From the NCBI GenBank assembly GCA_900770525.1, contig CAAHDT010000024.1, positions 1 to 64,000 on the forward strand: a stretch of DNA of 64,000 nt, given 5' to 3'. This document shows positions 7,067-16,370 of this stretch, in pieces. The translations under genes were made by a program, and so were the position numbers. Position 1 is the stretch's first letter; each line of letters starts with the position of its first letter. A model generated the notes under the pieces. The model was not told the DNA's origin and did not search any database. It saw only the letters and a program-made list of their open reading frames with translations. This stretch comes from Candidatus Gastranaerophilales bacterium (GTDB taxonomy: Bacteria > Cyanobacteriota > Vampirovibrionia > Gastranaerophilales > Gastranaerophilaceae).

Positions 7067-8929
7067 ATGGTTTGTATTTTAGAGAAGAGTGCAACTAAAA
7101 CTATCGAAAAAGCACTTAAAGTTTTAGATAAAAAAAACTTTGCATTTATTATGCATAGCGGAAGTTTTCCATCAGCTCAAGGCGAAAACACGGGCGTTGG
7201 AACAATCAACTCTAACGGCGGTAAAGAAATTATTGATTGGGCAAGCGGAATTTTTAATTCAATCCAATTAGGACCTGCAGGGAAAACTAAAGGTTGTGAC
7301 GCTTCTCCATATACCGGAACAATTTTTTCAGGCAATCCACTTTTTGTTGACTTAAAACAGTTAACTGAAAAAGAATGGCATAACATTCTTTCTAAAACAA
7401 CTTATGAAGATATTGTCAATAACAATCCTAATAAAGATACCAACAAAATTGCATATTCATATATCTACAAAAAGCAAAACGAAGCTCTTTTAGAAGCTTG
7501 GAACAACTTTAAAAACTTGAACGACAAAAAATTAATGAAAGAATTCGACCTTTATAAAAGAGAAAACGATTCTTGGCTAGACAAAGACAGTTTGTATGAA
7601 GCTCTTTCTATTGAACACGGAAATGATTACTGGCCTCTTTGGGAATCAGATATGGACAAAAACCTATTTAATCCAAAATCTTACGAAGAAGGAATTAAAT
7701 ACGGCGAAAGAATTAACGAAATTTCTAAAAAATATGCTGACGAAATCGATTTCTACAAATTTGTACAATTTGTTTTGAGCAAACAGAACCAAAAAACTCT
7801 TGACTATGCTAAGAAAAAAGGGATAAAAATGATTGCAGACCGTCAAGTTGCATTCTCTGACAGAGATTGCTGGGCATATCAATCATTATTCTTGGAAGGT
7901 TGGTGCTTGGGGTGTCCTCCGGATTATTTCTCAAAAGACGGACAAGCTTGGGGATTTCCTGTAATGAACCCTGAAAAATTATACAAAGAAGACGGTTCTC
8001 TTGACGAGGGCGGAATCTTGATGAAAAACTTGTTTAAAAAGATGTTCAAAGAAAACCCTGGTGGAGTTAGAATTGACCATATTGTAGGCTTGATTGACCC
8101 TTGGGTATATAAAGCAGGCAAAAAACCAAAAATTGAACAAGGTGCAGGAAGATTATATTCTTCTCCGGAACATCCGTTCCTTAAGAAATTTGCAATTGCA
8201 ACAATGGATGATTTGGACTTGGAACTTGAAGCAGATAAAGAAAAAAGAGTTAAAACTTTATCTGAAAAACAAATTAAACTATATGGCAGACTTATTGAAA
8301 AAATTGTTATTGCTGCGGCAAAAGAAGAAGGTCTGGATAAAAACAGTATAGTTTGCGAAGACCTTGGAACATTGACTAATCCTGTTGAAGCCGTTATGAA
8401 AAAATACGAACTTCAAGGTATGAAGTTGACTCAATTCACAGAACCTGAAAAACCACTTGACCCATACAGATACAAGAACATTGGTTCAAAATGTTGGGCA
8501 ATGGTAGGAACTCACGACAACGAACCTATCAAAATGTGGGCAAATGCAATGGTTAATACTCACGAAGGTTACTTACACGTTAAAAACCTTGTGGAAGATT
8601 TGGACTTTCCTGACTGGGAAAACAAAGATGAGTTGATTGTAAAATTAACTAAAGATGCAGACTTCTTAGCACAAACTAAGTTAGTAGAAATGTTTGCATC
8701 AAAAGCTGAAAATATTCAAATCTTCTTTACAGATTACTTCAATATTTATGATGTATACAACAGACCGGGAACATCAGGAGATTCAAACTGGAGTCTTAGA
8801 CTACCGGATAATTTCAAAACTCTCCAACCGATTAATTTAGCAAACATATTAAAACTTGCTATAATTGCAAGAGGCAAAGAATTTGCAGACAAACATCATA
8901 AATTAATAGAAGAGTTAAGCGAAATATAA
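7067..8929 (+). CDS. malQ: 4-alpha-glucanotransferase (amylomaltase, GH77)
   Basis: This 620-residue cytoplasmic enzyme would transfer alpha-1,4-glucan segments between maltodextrins or starch/glycogen breakdown products. GH77 landmarks are present: a start with SFPSAQGENTGVGTI, the substrate-binding stretch near GCPPDYFSKDGQAWG, the nucleophile in GVRIDHIVGL (about residue 335), the acid/base Glu in VCEDLGT (about 430), and the third acid in VGTHDNEP (about 481). The length is slightly above the usual 500-550. The ATG follows a GGAGAAAGGG ribosome-binding site. It is one base from the following TPR/NHL gene, so the two are probably co-transcribed, and it fits metabolically with the secreted GH13 enzyme at 13030-14571. 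Confidence 0.93.
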   Translation: MVCILEKSATKTIEKALKVLDKKNFAFIMHSGSFPSAQGENTGVGTINSNGGKEIIDWASGIFNSIQLGPAGKTKGCDASPYTGTIFSGNPLFVDLKQLTEKEWHNILSKTTYEDIVNNNPNKDTNKIAYSYIYKKQNEALLEAWNNFKNLNDKKLMKEFDLYKRENDSWLDKDSLYEALSIEHGNDYWPLWESDMDKNLFNPKSYEEGIKYGERINEISKKYADEIDFYKFVQFVLSKQNQKTLDYAKKKGIKMIADRQVAFSDRDCWAYQSLFLEGWCLGCPPDYFSKDGQAWGFPVMNPEKLYKEDGSLDEGGILMKNLFKKMFKENPGGVRIDHIVGLIDPWVYKAGKKPKIEQGAGRLYSSPEHPFLKKFAIATMDDLDLELEADKEKRVKTLSEKQIKLYGRLIEKIVIAAAKEEGLDKNSIVCEDLGTLTNPVEAVMKKYELQGMKLTQFTEPEKPLDPYRYKNIGSKCWAMVGTHDNEPIKMWANAMVNTHEGYLHVKNLVEDLDFPDWENKDELIVKLTKDADFLAQTKLVEMFASKAENIQIFFTDYFNIYDVYNRPGTSGDSNWSLRLPDNFKTLQPINLANILKLAIIARGKEFADKHHKLIEELSEI

Positions 8930-8930
8930 T

Positions 8931-9782
8931 ATGATTAAAAAACTTTTGACAACAGCATTTGTATTGGTTTTAGCCACGGGAACATTAGCCGTGGCTGAAA
9001 TCAGTAACGATGCAAAACTCCAATACAATCGCGGAGTTGATTTATACAGAATGGGACAATTCAATGAGGCAGTTTCTGCTTTTCAACAGGCTGTTGCAAT
9101 TGACGCGAACTACATTGACGCATATTACAATCTAGGGGTTGTGTTGGAACAGTTAAACAGAAATGAAGATGCCTTAAACGTTTTCAAGCAAATTATTGTT
9201 AGAAAACCAAGTGACTATGAAGCCGTATATAACGCTGCATCATTAAGCTACAAAGTCGGTCAAATTGAAAACGCAAAAAAGTACTTATCGATAATTCCGA
9301 CATCAAACCCTATTATAACAAAAGTTGAGCAACTTGCGGCTATGATGAATACGGATTTGCAAACCATCAAATCTGAACAGCAGGCAAAAATTGAAGCAGA
9401 AAAACCAAAACTTCCACAAACAAGCGGTAGTTATGGAAATCTTTCCAGCCCGACAGGAGTTGCAACAGATAAAAATGGAAATGTTTATATCGCAAGTTTC
9501 AGCGACAACTCTATCTTAAAAATCACCCCAACAGGTGAAAGAAAAATCTTTGTTAAGAGTCCAAAACTCAACGGTCCAATGGGAATGGTTTCAGACAGCG
9601 CAGGAAATCTTTATGTTGCCAATTACAGTGCTAATAATATAGTAAAGGTTACACCGTCAGGTACTGTTACTCAAATATTTGGAAACGTAAAAAAACCATA
9701 TTGCTTGTTTTTGGACGGCAATTTGCTATTCATATCATCTCAAGGCGGAAATTCTGTTATAAGATATAAATTAAATAATTAG
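8931..9782 (+). CDS. Exported TPR protein with NHL/beta-propeller C-terminus
   Basis: This 283-residue protein begins with a Sec signal peptide (MIKKLLTTAFVLVLATGTLA, cut near AVA/E). Residues about 25-130 hold three TPR units (AKLQYNRGVDLYRMGQFNEA, DAYYNLGVVLEQLNRNEDA, EAVYNAASLSYKVGQIENA). The C-terminal part has NHL-type repeats (SPTGVATDKNGNVYIASFSD, GPMGMVSDSAGNLYVANYSA). It probably acts in the periplasm or on the cell surface as a binding scaffold. The gene starts one base after malQ, implying translational coupling. The ligand is unknown. Confidence 0.85.
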   Translation: MIKKLLTTAFVLVLATGTLAVAEISNDAKLQYNRGVDLYRMGQFNEAVSAFQQAVAIDANYIDAYYNLGVVLEQLNRNEDALNVFKQIIVRKPSDYEAVYNAASLSYKVGQIENAKKYLSIIPTSNPIITKVEQLAAMMNTDLQTIKSEQQAKIEAEKPKLPQTSGSYGNLSSPTGVATDKNGNVYIASFSDNSILKITPTGERKIFVKSPKLNGPMGMVSDSAGNLYVANYSANNIVKVTPSGTVTQIFGNVKKPYCLFLDGNLLFISSQGGNSVIRYKLNN

Positions 9783-9786
9783 AATC

Positions 9787-10179
9787 TTAGCCCAAGCGTT
9801 GAGGCTTGTCCGCATTTTTAAATTTAACAATTTGGCTTATACGTTCACCTAAAGCGTTAAATATTTCTTTAAACCATTCCCTATCGGGTGTTGGTTTCAT
9901 ATGTAAAATACTTTGCAGTACTTCATCACCGTGTTTACTATTTTGAACATAAACTGTACGAGTTTTTTTACGCGAATCGTAGTCAACGGTCATTCTTTTG
10001 CCATTTCCACTAAAAGCATTGAAAATATAGCTGCCTTTTCTTGCTCCGCTTTTTTGTACAACCATCTTAGCAACACGTTTATTGTTATTTGCACGGCGCT
10101 TCATATACCAAGTTGATTTTTCATAATTAGTAATTGTTTTGACATATCTTGAATTAGAATTTTTAATTGGAAACCTCAT
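9787..10179 (-). CDS. Small basic hypothetical protein
   Basis: This 130-residue, strongly basic protein (MRFPIKNSNSRYVKTITNYE...) has no signal peptide or membrane segment. The charge and the pattern of short beta-prone segments suggest nucleic-acid or ribosome binding, but no domain is recognised. I chose the ATG at 10179 because GGAG lies six bases upstream; an ATG four codons earlier (10191) sits exactly seven bases after a TATAGT box and would give a leaderless transcript. It converges with the TPR/NHL gene. Confidence 0.65.
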   Translation of the reverse strand: MRFPIKNSNSRYVKTITNYEKSTWYMKRRANNNKRVAKMVVQKSGARKGSYIFNAFSGNGKRMTVDYDSRKKTRTVYVQNSKHGDEVLQSILHMKPTPDREWFKEIFNALGERISQIVKFKNADKPQRLG

Positions 10180-10267
10180 TTTTAACTCCATTTGCTATAC
10201 TATACATTTGAAAAACGCGTACAAATTTTTTTTTGCCCGAAAAATAAATTTTCTTAATAAATTTTAG

Positions 10268-10296
10268 TTGACATATAAGCCAAAAATTAATAAAAT
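10268..10296 (+). promoter_or_regulatory. Near-consensus sigma70 promoter for folK, leaderless
   Basis: TTGACA (10268-10273), a 17-base spacer and TAAAAT (10291-10296) form a near-perfect housekeeping promoter. Seven bases after the -10 lies 10303, the A of the folK start codon, so the transcript is predicted to begin at the start codon itself. Confidence 0.8.
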
Positions 10297-10302
10297 GGAG
10301 CT

Positions 10303-10809
10303 ATGACAATAGCTTACTTAAGTCTAGGATCCAATATAGGCGATAGAATCGGTTATGTACAACAGGCTACAAGTCTATTAAACTTAACCGAAAATATTAC
10401 TATTGTTAGAACTTCTGCTTTTTATGAGAGTGAACCGTGGAATATGACAACCGAAACGTGGTTTGTTAATGCTGTTATTGAAATCAAAACATCTTTACCC
10501 CCACAAGACTTATTAAAAGAATGCCAAAGGATTGAAAAACAACTTGGCAGAACCCCTAAAGAAGGGGCAGGTTATGCCGACAGAACAATAGATATAGACA
10601 TATTATTTTATGGCAAGGAAATTATACACGATGAAAATCTAACAATCCCACATAAGTTTCTACATTTAAGGGCATTCACTCTTGTTCCATTATTAGAGCT
10701 AATTCCCGACTTTGAGCATCCGGTTTTGCACAAAACTATTAGCGAATTACACAACGATTTAGAAAATCCGGAAATGGTATTTTTATATGGAACAAGAGTT
10801 GACATCTAA
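10303..10809 (+). CDS. folK: 2-amino-4-hydroxy-6-hydroxymethyldihydropteridine pyrophosphokinase
   Basis: HPPK (168 residues, the typical length) transfers pyrophosphate from ATP to 6-hydroxymethyl-7,8-dihydropterin in folate synthesis. Visible landmarks are the N-terminal YLSLGSNIGDR, the substrate loop FYESEPW, FVNAVIEIKTSLPPQDLL, ECQRIEKQLGR and the Mg-binding signature RTIDIDILFYG, followed by PHKFLHLRAFTLVPL. The start ATG coincides with the predicted transcription start of the promoter at 10268-10296. The gene overlaps the next one by 23 bases. No other folate gene is visible here. Confidence 0.95.
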   Translation: MTIAYLSLGSNIGDRIGYVQQATSLLNLTENITIVRTSAFYESEPWNMTTETWFVNAVIEIKTSLPPQDLLKECQRIEKQLGRTPKEGAGYADRTIDIDILFYGKEIIHDENLTIPHKFLHLRAFTLVPLLELIPDFEHPVLHKTISELHNDLENPEMVFLYGTRVDI

Positions 10810-11920
10810 AGTTGGAATAATAGGCGGAGGCCCCGCAGGATGTTTTTGCGCATATTTACTCCAAAACAGTAAGAATGTTACAATTTTCGATTTTGGCTCT
10901 CCATTGAGAACAATACTTCCGACAGGTGGTGGAAGGTGCAATCTTGCTCATGCAGAATTCGATTTTAGAGAATTAGCAAAAAATTATCCGCGTGGAGAAA
11001 AATTTTTATACTCAGTATTTTCAAAATTTTCAACTGCTGATACTATAGATTTTTTTGAAAAAATTGGAATTCAAACATACATTCAAGATGATATGCGAAT
11101 TTTCCCAAACTCAAATAGTGCAAAAGACGTAAGAGAAAAGTTTTTATCCGCTCTTAATAAAGTCACATTTAAGAAAGAAAGAGTTTTGAGGATTAATACA
11201 AACCCACTCACAATTGTGACAGATATGGGAAGTTACACATTTGATAAAGTCGTAATCTCTACAGGCGGACATGCCGGTTATGATTGTGCAAAATTTCTCG
11301 GGCACAATATAATTTCACCCAAACCAGCTATTACAGCTCTTAAAACAGTTGAAAACTTCAAACAACTTGCAGGAGTTAGCATAAAAAATGTAAAATCAGA
11401 AGGAATAATTGGAGATATCATCTTTACACACGAAGGTGTTTCAGGGCCTTTAATCTACAAAATATCTTCAATAAAAGCTCGAGATACTTTTCCGTATAAA
11501 CTTACTTTGGATTTGTGTAATGAGTTTGATTTGCAAGAATTGTTAAATAATAATCCACACAAAAGTATTAAAAACTTGCTTTCAGAATTTGTTCCACGCT
11601 CATTCGCCGAATTCATTCTCAAAAATCCCGATGAAAAATGTCATAAAATTAACGGTAAAACAAGAGATGAAATCCTAAAGAAACTGCACAATTTTGAAAT
11701 AACCGTTAAATCCGCATCAAAAGACGGAGAAGTTGTTACTTGCGGAGGAGTTGACCTCAAAGAAATTAACCCTAAAACAATGGAGTCTAAATTAGTTAGA
11801 GGAGTTTACTTCTGTGGAGAAGTGATGGATATAGATGGTTTTTGCGGAGGGTTTAACCTGCAAAACTGTTGGTCGACCGCATACATAGCAGCTCAAGGGA
11901 TTATGAGTAATTTATTTTAG
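10787..11920 (+). CDS. NAD(P)/FAD-dependent oxidoreductase, HI0933/BaiN family
   Basis: This 377-residue flavoprotein has an N-terminal dinucleotide-binding motif VGIIGGGPAGCFCAYLL (residues about 9-25), the family hallmark PTGGGRCNL, an internal FDKVVISTGGHAG second-site motif and a C-terminal FAD-contacting stretch VYFCGEVMDIDGFCGGFNLQNCW. The HI0933/YhiN family contains flavoproteins of poorly defined substrate, including some bile-acid-related reductases, so the substrate cannot be named. It overlaps folK by 23 bases in another frame and is likely translated by coupling. Its stop overlaps the convergent gene at 11917 by four bases. Confidence 0.88.
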   Translation: MEQELTSKVGIIGGGPAGCFCAYLLQNSKNVTIFDFGSPLRTILPTGGGRCNLAHAEFDFRELAKNYPRGEKFLYSVFSKFSTADTIDFFEKIGIQTYIQDDMRIFPNSNSAKDVREKFLSALNKVTFKKERVLRINTNPLTIVTDMGSYTFDKVVISTGGHAGYDCAKFLGHNIISPKPAITALKTVENFKQLAGVSIKNVKSEGIIGDIIFTHEGVSGPLIYKISSIKARDTFPYKLTLDLCNEFDLQELLNNNPHKSIKNLLSEFVPRSFAEFILKNPDEKCHKINGKTRDEILKKLHNFEITVKSASKDGEVVTCGGVDLKEINPKTMESKLVRGVYFCGEVMDIDGFCGGFNLQNCWSTAYIAAQGIMSNLF

Positions 11921-12954
11921 CGTTCTGTACCTGCGATAGCATTTTTAAGTGCATTGACATTTTCAGAAGTTCTATACTCTGTCGCAATTTGTTTGAGTCC
12001 GTCTAAATAATCTTTATACGCCTTTTTCAAAACATTTAACTTGCCGGAAGATACATATAATTTATGGTTACATGCCTTGCAAACTCTTGCTTCATCTGGG
12101 AAAATGTCTATCAAAGTTAGCGGCATATAATGTTTGAAATTTCTTTGACGAGTAGTTAAAATAATCTCTCCTGCATTACTTTTTGCGATTAGTTCATCTC
12201 GAGCTTTGCTATAATCTTCCTTTTTCGAAAATTTTGTTTTTATGAGATTTATACCATCCTCATGGCTGAAACCGTGAAAATTTAAAAAAGCTTTTTGCTC
12301 TTCCGGATAAACCTTGTTAATTAACAAATCATTTACTAGCAAAACTTTGTTATAAGCAATTGAACGAGCATTCTTCGGATAAGAACCGTTTACAATTTTT
12401 ATTAAATTTTTTCTCGTACTACGAAGAAATTGCCAATCTTCGTCACTCGCAAGTTCTTGAAGTTTTGCCCTAATTGCCGCCATTTTTTTATTTTTTAAAG
12501 GAACAAGTTCATCTACATCCTTTTGATGTACATTTTGAGCTTGTTTAAGCCTATTTATAATATCTCTTCCGGACTCGTACGGAGCTGAAGTATCATACTG
12601 GCTTCTATTCGCATTAATTTCAGCCAATAATGCCTGTCTTTTCTCAATAATTTCATTTTTAACTTTTTCTTTTGCATTCATTATGTCCAAAAGATTACAA
12701 CCGGAATTATTCTGTTCACTTTTAGGCGCTTTTACCAAAAACTTTTTACCTGCTAAATATCCAAAACCAATAACCGCTAATCCGCCTAACGAATAAAGTA
12801 AAATATTACCATCCTTGGATTTAGATTTCTCGCTTTCTTTAGGCTGTGTATTTTTTACATTCGTGTCATCTTTTTTAACAGCCTGATTTTCAGGAGTTTT
12901 CATAATATAAGTGTTGGTATTATTTTTGAAATTAGTTTGCAATGTACTTGTCAT
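11917..12954 (-). CDS. Membrane-anchored coiled-coil hypothetical protein
   Basis: This 345-residue protein has a Thr/Asn/Lys-rich N-terminal tail (1-48), one hydrophobic segment ILLYSLGGLAVIGFGYLAGKK (about 51-70), and a long helical, charged remainder (about 90-345) with coiled-coil character. There is no cleavable signal peptide. The layout (disordered tail, glycine-rich membrane helix, helical body) is shared with the smaller protein at 15793-16203, hinting at a lineage-specific family of envelope proteins. The function is unknown. Confidence 0.7.
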   Translation of the reverse strand: MTSTLQTNFKNNTNTYIMKTPENQAVKKDDTNVKNTQPKESEKSKSKDGNILLYSLGGLAVIGFGYLAGKKFLVKAPKSEQNNSGCNLLDIMNAKEKVKNEIIEKRQALLAEINANRSQYDTSAPYESGRDIINRLKQAQNVHQKDVDELVPLKNKKMAAIRAKLQELASDEDWQFLRSTRKNLIKIVNGSYPKNARSIAYNKVLLVNDLLINKVYPEEQKAFLNFHGFSHEDGINLIKTKFSKKEDYSKARDELIAKSNAGEIILTTRQRNFKHYMPLTLIDIFPDEARVCKACNHKLYVSSGKLNVLKKAYKDYLDGLKQIATEYRTSENVNALKNAIAGTER

Positions 12955-13029
12955 GACCTATACCTTCTCTTATATATTAGAAAACTCCTGAAAAATTTTT
13001 TTGCGCATTAATATTTAATATTTGAACAC

Positions 13030-14571
13030 CTATTTTATCTGGAACTTATCTAACACTAATACTAATGGCTCACCAGCACCTAAATCAACTGTAAGTTTAC
13101 CTTTTCCGATAAGCGGTGCACTCTCCATTGCAAGCGGATAAACCGAAACATCTTTAGTTAACTTTGGCACTGAAACTTGTACATCAACAACAGATGAGCG
13201 GAAATTCAAATTCCCGACAACCAGTAATGTTTGGTCTTTACTAGATAAAGCATAAGCAAATACAGATGGAGAAGATGTCTTTAAAAACTTAAAAGAACCG
13301 CTCTTCATAATATCTTCTGTAATTAATTTTGCTTTATTTGCAAAAACAAACTCACTCTTTAATTGTGTATCATTTCCCCCCGGTTTTCTTGAAAAATTGA
13401 AGATATCAATTTTTCCGCGGTGAACAAAATAATAATCATCATCTGTATATGTTTTCGGCGCTTTTTTGTTAGCCCAGAAATATATGTACTTGTCACCGGT
13501 ATCAAAACCGTCAACAAAATAAGAATTTAAAGGTAATGTTGCATTCAACCACATAATCATACGACTATAATTTCTACCATTTTCTAAAATCGGGCTTAAT
13601 TCATCATGAGTTGTGAAACTCCCGATTACACTTTTGCGCTCTCCAAGTTTTTGGCTTAAAGAAAGGTCTAAATTAACATGATTTTCAAACTCTTTTGCAG
13701 TTTTCCAGTTTTTCAAATTAAAATAACTTCCATAATAACCATCAAAACCGGCAGTCAAAAGCTTGTCATACGGTGTGAATACAGCTTTTGGAGAAATTGC
13801 ATCTTTCCAAGAATCAGAAGATTCAGCTAACCACAAAAATTCTTTATCATATTTTCTTGAATAATCAATAAGCTCTTTCCAAAACTTTGCAGGTTTGCAA
13901 TGAGCCACATCAACTCGAATGCCATCAACACCCAACCCCATAACGAAGTCAACATATTCTTTATACAATTTCAAGACATCACGGTTAACTGCGGTTTCTG
14001 TACCACCGTCTAAAAGTCTTACATCAGTCCAATCCGCAGGAACAACAGGTTGTCCTGAAGCATCTTTTACAAACAATTCAGGATGTTGCAAAAACAAATC
14101 ATATGAACCGCATGCCGGTACATCAACAATAATTGCAATACCTTTATCATGAGCCGCTTGAATAAATTTTCTGGCTTGCTCTTCTGCGGACATATTAATT
14201 GCATTATTTTTTAACTGAGGATTTACTGAAGTAAAACCGGCAGCAGAATATAAAGACCCGGCAGTACCTAATGCCTTCATTTTTCCTACAGGTGTTATAG
14301 GAAGAAGATGTAGGGCAGTAACACCGTTTTTCTTGAGCTCGTCAAGTCTATCTATAGCGTTTATAAAGTTCCCGCTCTCTTCGCCTGCCTCAAAATCTAT
14401 TATTCCGTCACCGTTTTTGTCTTTTGCATTAAATGTTCTAATATTAACTGCATAAATTACGGCAGAATTACTCAAAAAACTATCACGTAAATTATTAACC
14501 CAAACTTCTCGAGCATTAACACTTGCTCCGCTTAAGAATAGTATTGATGCAAGAACTAAGAACTTTTTCAT
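13030..14571 (-). CDS. Secreted GH13 alpha-amylase-family glycosidase
   Basis: This 513-residue protein has a Sec signal peptide (MKKFLVLASILFLSGASVNA/RE) and a TIM-barrel glucanase domain. Catalytic regions are the nucleophile Asp in GIRVDVAHC (about 215-223), the acid/base Glu in WLAESSD (about 246-252) and the transition-state Asp in FTTHDE (about 318-323). Conserved region I is degenerate: DVPACGS replaces the usual DxxxNH. An EF-hand-like calcium loop DKNGDGIIDFEAGE sits near residue 51. A C-terminal beta domain follows. It probably hydrolyses starch-like glucans outside the cytoplasm, feeding the MalQ encoded nearby. ATG 14571 follows GGAAGGG. Confidence 0.9.
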   Translation of the reverse strand: MKKFLVLASILFLSGASVNAREVWVNNLRDSFLSNSAVIYAVNIRTFNAKDKNGDGIIDFEAGEESGNFINAIDRLDELKKNGVTALHLLPITPVGKMKALGTAGSLYSAAGFTSVNPQLKNNAINMSAEEQARKFIQAAHDKGIAIIVDVPACGSYDLFLQHPELFVKDASGQPVVPADWTDVRLLDGGTETAVNRDVLKLYKEYVDFVMGLGVDGIRVDVAHCKPAKFWKELIDYSRKYDKEFLWLAESSDSWKDAISPKAVFTPYDKLLTAGFDGYYGSYFNLKNWKTAKEFENHVNLDLSLSQKLGERKSVIGSFTTHDELSPILENGRNYSRMIMWLNATLPLNSYFVDGFDTGDKYIYFWANKKAPKTYTDDDYYFVHRGKIDIFNFSRKPGGNDTQLKSEFVFANKAKLITEDIMKSGSFKFLKTSSPSVFAYALSSKDQTLLVVGNLNFRSSVVDVQVSVPKLTKDVSVYPLAMESAPLIGKGKLTVDLGAGEPLVLVLDKFQIK

Positions 14572-14632
14572 TTATATATCCCTTCCTATTTAACACAATA
14601 ATAACAAATATTATCTTACGTTGCAAGTTGTA

Positions 14633-14641
14633 TGCTATAAT
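14633..14641 (+). promoter_or_regulatory. Extended -10 promoter for hemW, leaderless
   Basis: TGCTATAAT, an extended -10 box, ends at 14641, and 14648 (the A of the hemW ATG) is exactly seven bases later. No convincing -35 is seen, as is common with extended -10 promoters. No ribosome-binding site lies between the box and the ATG. Confidence 0.65.
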
Positions 14642-14647
14642 CTTTGT

Positions 14648-15736
14648 ATGACTAAAAATGCCTATATTCATATTCCATTTTGCAAGCAAAAATGCAACTA
14701 CTGCTCATTTGTATCATTTGTCAGCCAAAACAAACAAGCAGAATACGTTAATGCACTTTGTAACGAAATAAAACATAGGTATAAAGGCGAGTTACTTGAT
14801 ACTCTGTATTTTGGAGGCGGTACACCATCTCTACTTTCTATAGAAGAAATCAAACAAATTTTAGAGCATCTTAACTTTAACAGTAATACAGAATTAACAT
14901 TTGAAACAAATCCCGAAACTCTAACTATTGACTATTTGCAAAAATTAAAACATCTTGGAATTAATCGCCTCAGCCTCGGATGTCAAACATTCAATCCGGA
15001 TATCTTAAATATAATCGGAAGGAAACATTCACCGCAAGATGTTATCCAAACAGTAAAAATCGCTCAAAACATCGGCTTTAATAATATAAACTTAGATTTT
15101 ATTTACGGACTTCCAACACAAACGATAGAAGAATTTTCATCTGACTTAAGGAACGCAATATCTTTAGGAATTCAGCATATTTCGTTATACGGCTTGAAAA
15201 TTGATGAAGGTTGTGTTTTTTATAAAAAAACTCCTGCCAATTTACCCGACTCTGATATGCAAGCTGATATGTATCTAAATGCAATAGATGTACTTACTTC
15301 TTTAGGGTTTGAGCATTATGAAATAAGTAATTTTTCAAAATCAGGCTTTGAATCAAAACATAATTTAAACTACTGGAATAACAATTCTTATTATGGTTTT
15401 GGGGTTGCTGCCCATGGATATGAAAATGGTATAAGATACTCAAACACAACAAATATAAAAAAATATTTAGAAAATCCATGTGAGCATGCTTTTGAAAATA
15501 AATTAACTAAACAAGCAAAACTGGAAGAAGCAATTTTTTTAGGTTTTAGAAAAATGGATGGAATAAATATTCAAACAATAAACTCCCAATTCGGTATAAA
15601 TTTTGACGAAATGTACAAAAATATTATCAAAAAATATACTCAAACCGGTCATATTTTAAAAACTATAAACGGTTATAAATTAAGCAATACCGGAATTCTT
15701 GTAAGTAATTATATTTTATCGGATTTCTTGGATTAA
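14648..15736 (+). CDS. hemW: HemW-like radical SAM protein (heme chaperone)
   Basis: This 362-residue radical SAM enzyme has the cluster motif CKQKCNYC near the N-terminus (Cys12, 16, 19) preceded by AYIHIPF, the glycine-rich LYFGGGTPSLL and ETNPETLT. HemW resembles oxygen-independent coproporphyrinogen oxidase HemN but is thought to deliver heme to haemoproteins; the short length and single CxxxCxxC at the extreme N-terminus favour HemW. The ATG at 14648 begins at the cluster domain, whereas an upstream in-frame start at 14621 would lie inside the promoter. A bidirectional terminator follows the stop codon. Confidence 0.9.
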   Translation: MTKNAYIHIPFCKQKCNYCSFVSFVSQNKQAEYVNALCNEIKHRYKGELLDTLYFGGGTPSLLSIEEIKQILEHLNFNSNTELTFETNPETLTIDYLQKLKHLGINRLSLGCQTFNPDILNIIGRKHSPQDVIQTVKIAQNIGFNNINLDFIYGLPTQTIEEFSSDLRNAISLGIQHISLYGLKIDEGCVFYKKTPANLPDSDMQADMYLNAIDVLTSLGFEHYEISNFSKSGFESKHNLNYWNNNSYYGFGVAAHGYENGIRYSNTTNIKKYLENPCEHAFENKLTKQAKLEEAIFLGFRKMDGINIQTINSQFGINFDEMYKNIIKKYTQTGHILKTINGYKLSNTGILVSNYILSDFLD

Positions 15737-15768
15737 AAAAGCCTTGTCTTATATTTGACAAGGCTTTT
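15737..15768. terminator. Bidirectional rho-independent terminator
   Basis: A perfect 12-bp stem (AAAAGCCTTGTC/GACAAGGCTTTT) with an 8-base loop has A-rich and T-rich arms, so it can end transcription both of hemW (+) and of the convergent gene at 15793-16203 (-). Confidence 0.9.
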
Positions 15769-15792
15769 AAACTTAATTTTTTATACTTATAA

Positions 15793-16203
15793 CTATGCTT
15801 CTGTACCAGCATTAGGAGCTGTGGTTCCTGCTTCTGGAGCAGCTTTTGGAGGCTTAGCAAATTTTTTGGCAATTGGTTGAACCATTTTATTTTCAATAAA
15901 TTCACCAGGTTTAACCGCGTATTTTTTGATTGTAGCCATAATACCTGTTTCACTACCTTGCAACCATTTAGCACCTTTCCATTTAAAACCACCATAAGAT
16001 GCTGCTGCTAAAGTTACAAGACCTGCAAGCGCACCACCTGCAATTTTTAACGCACTTTTCTTACCTGAAGATGTACTTAATTCTACGGTATCTTCTTCCG
16101 GAGCATTAGGTGCATATTGGCTTGCAGAAACCTTCGTTTCACCATCATTGGCTTTAAAGTATACCTTTTGACAATTATTCATCGAAACTGGACTTAAACT
16201 CAT
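15793..16203 (-). CDS. Small membrane-anchored hypothetical protein
   Basis: This 136-residue protein starts MSLSPVSMNNCQKVYFKAND, has a Ser/Thr-rich acidic tail (to about residue 48), a hydrophobic Gly/Ala-rich helix IAGGALAGLVTLAAASYGG (about 55-73) and a basic, Pro/Ala-rich C-terminus. It has no cleavable signal. The start at 16203 is fixed by a strong AAGGAGG eight bases upstream; the longer frame to 16239 lacks one. Its layout resembles a shortened version of the protein at 11917-12954. The function is unknown. Confidence 0.75.
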   Translation of the reverse strand: MSLSPVSMNNCQKVYFKANDGETKVSASQYAPNAPEEDTVELSTSSGKKSALKIAGGALAGLVTLAAASYGGFKWKGAKWLQGSETGIMATIKKYAVKPGEFIENKMVQPIAKKFAKPPKAAPEAGTTAPNAGTEA

Positions 16204-16370
16204 TGGAAAACCTCCTTTTTCTACACACTTATAAATCATGAAAAACGACTCACAATATTATTTTGTCTAAAAATCGATTAAATTACAATAATTGTTACAA
16301 AAATTTACATTAATTTTGGAATAATTTTAAATCCAGTGTACTCTATAATATTAGAAGGAGAAAAAGGGAT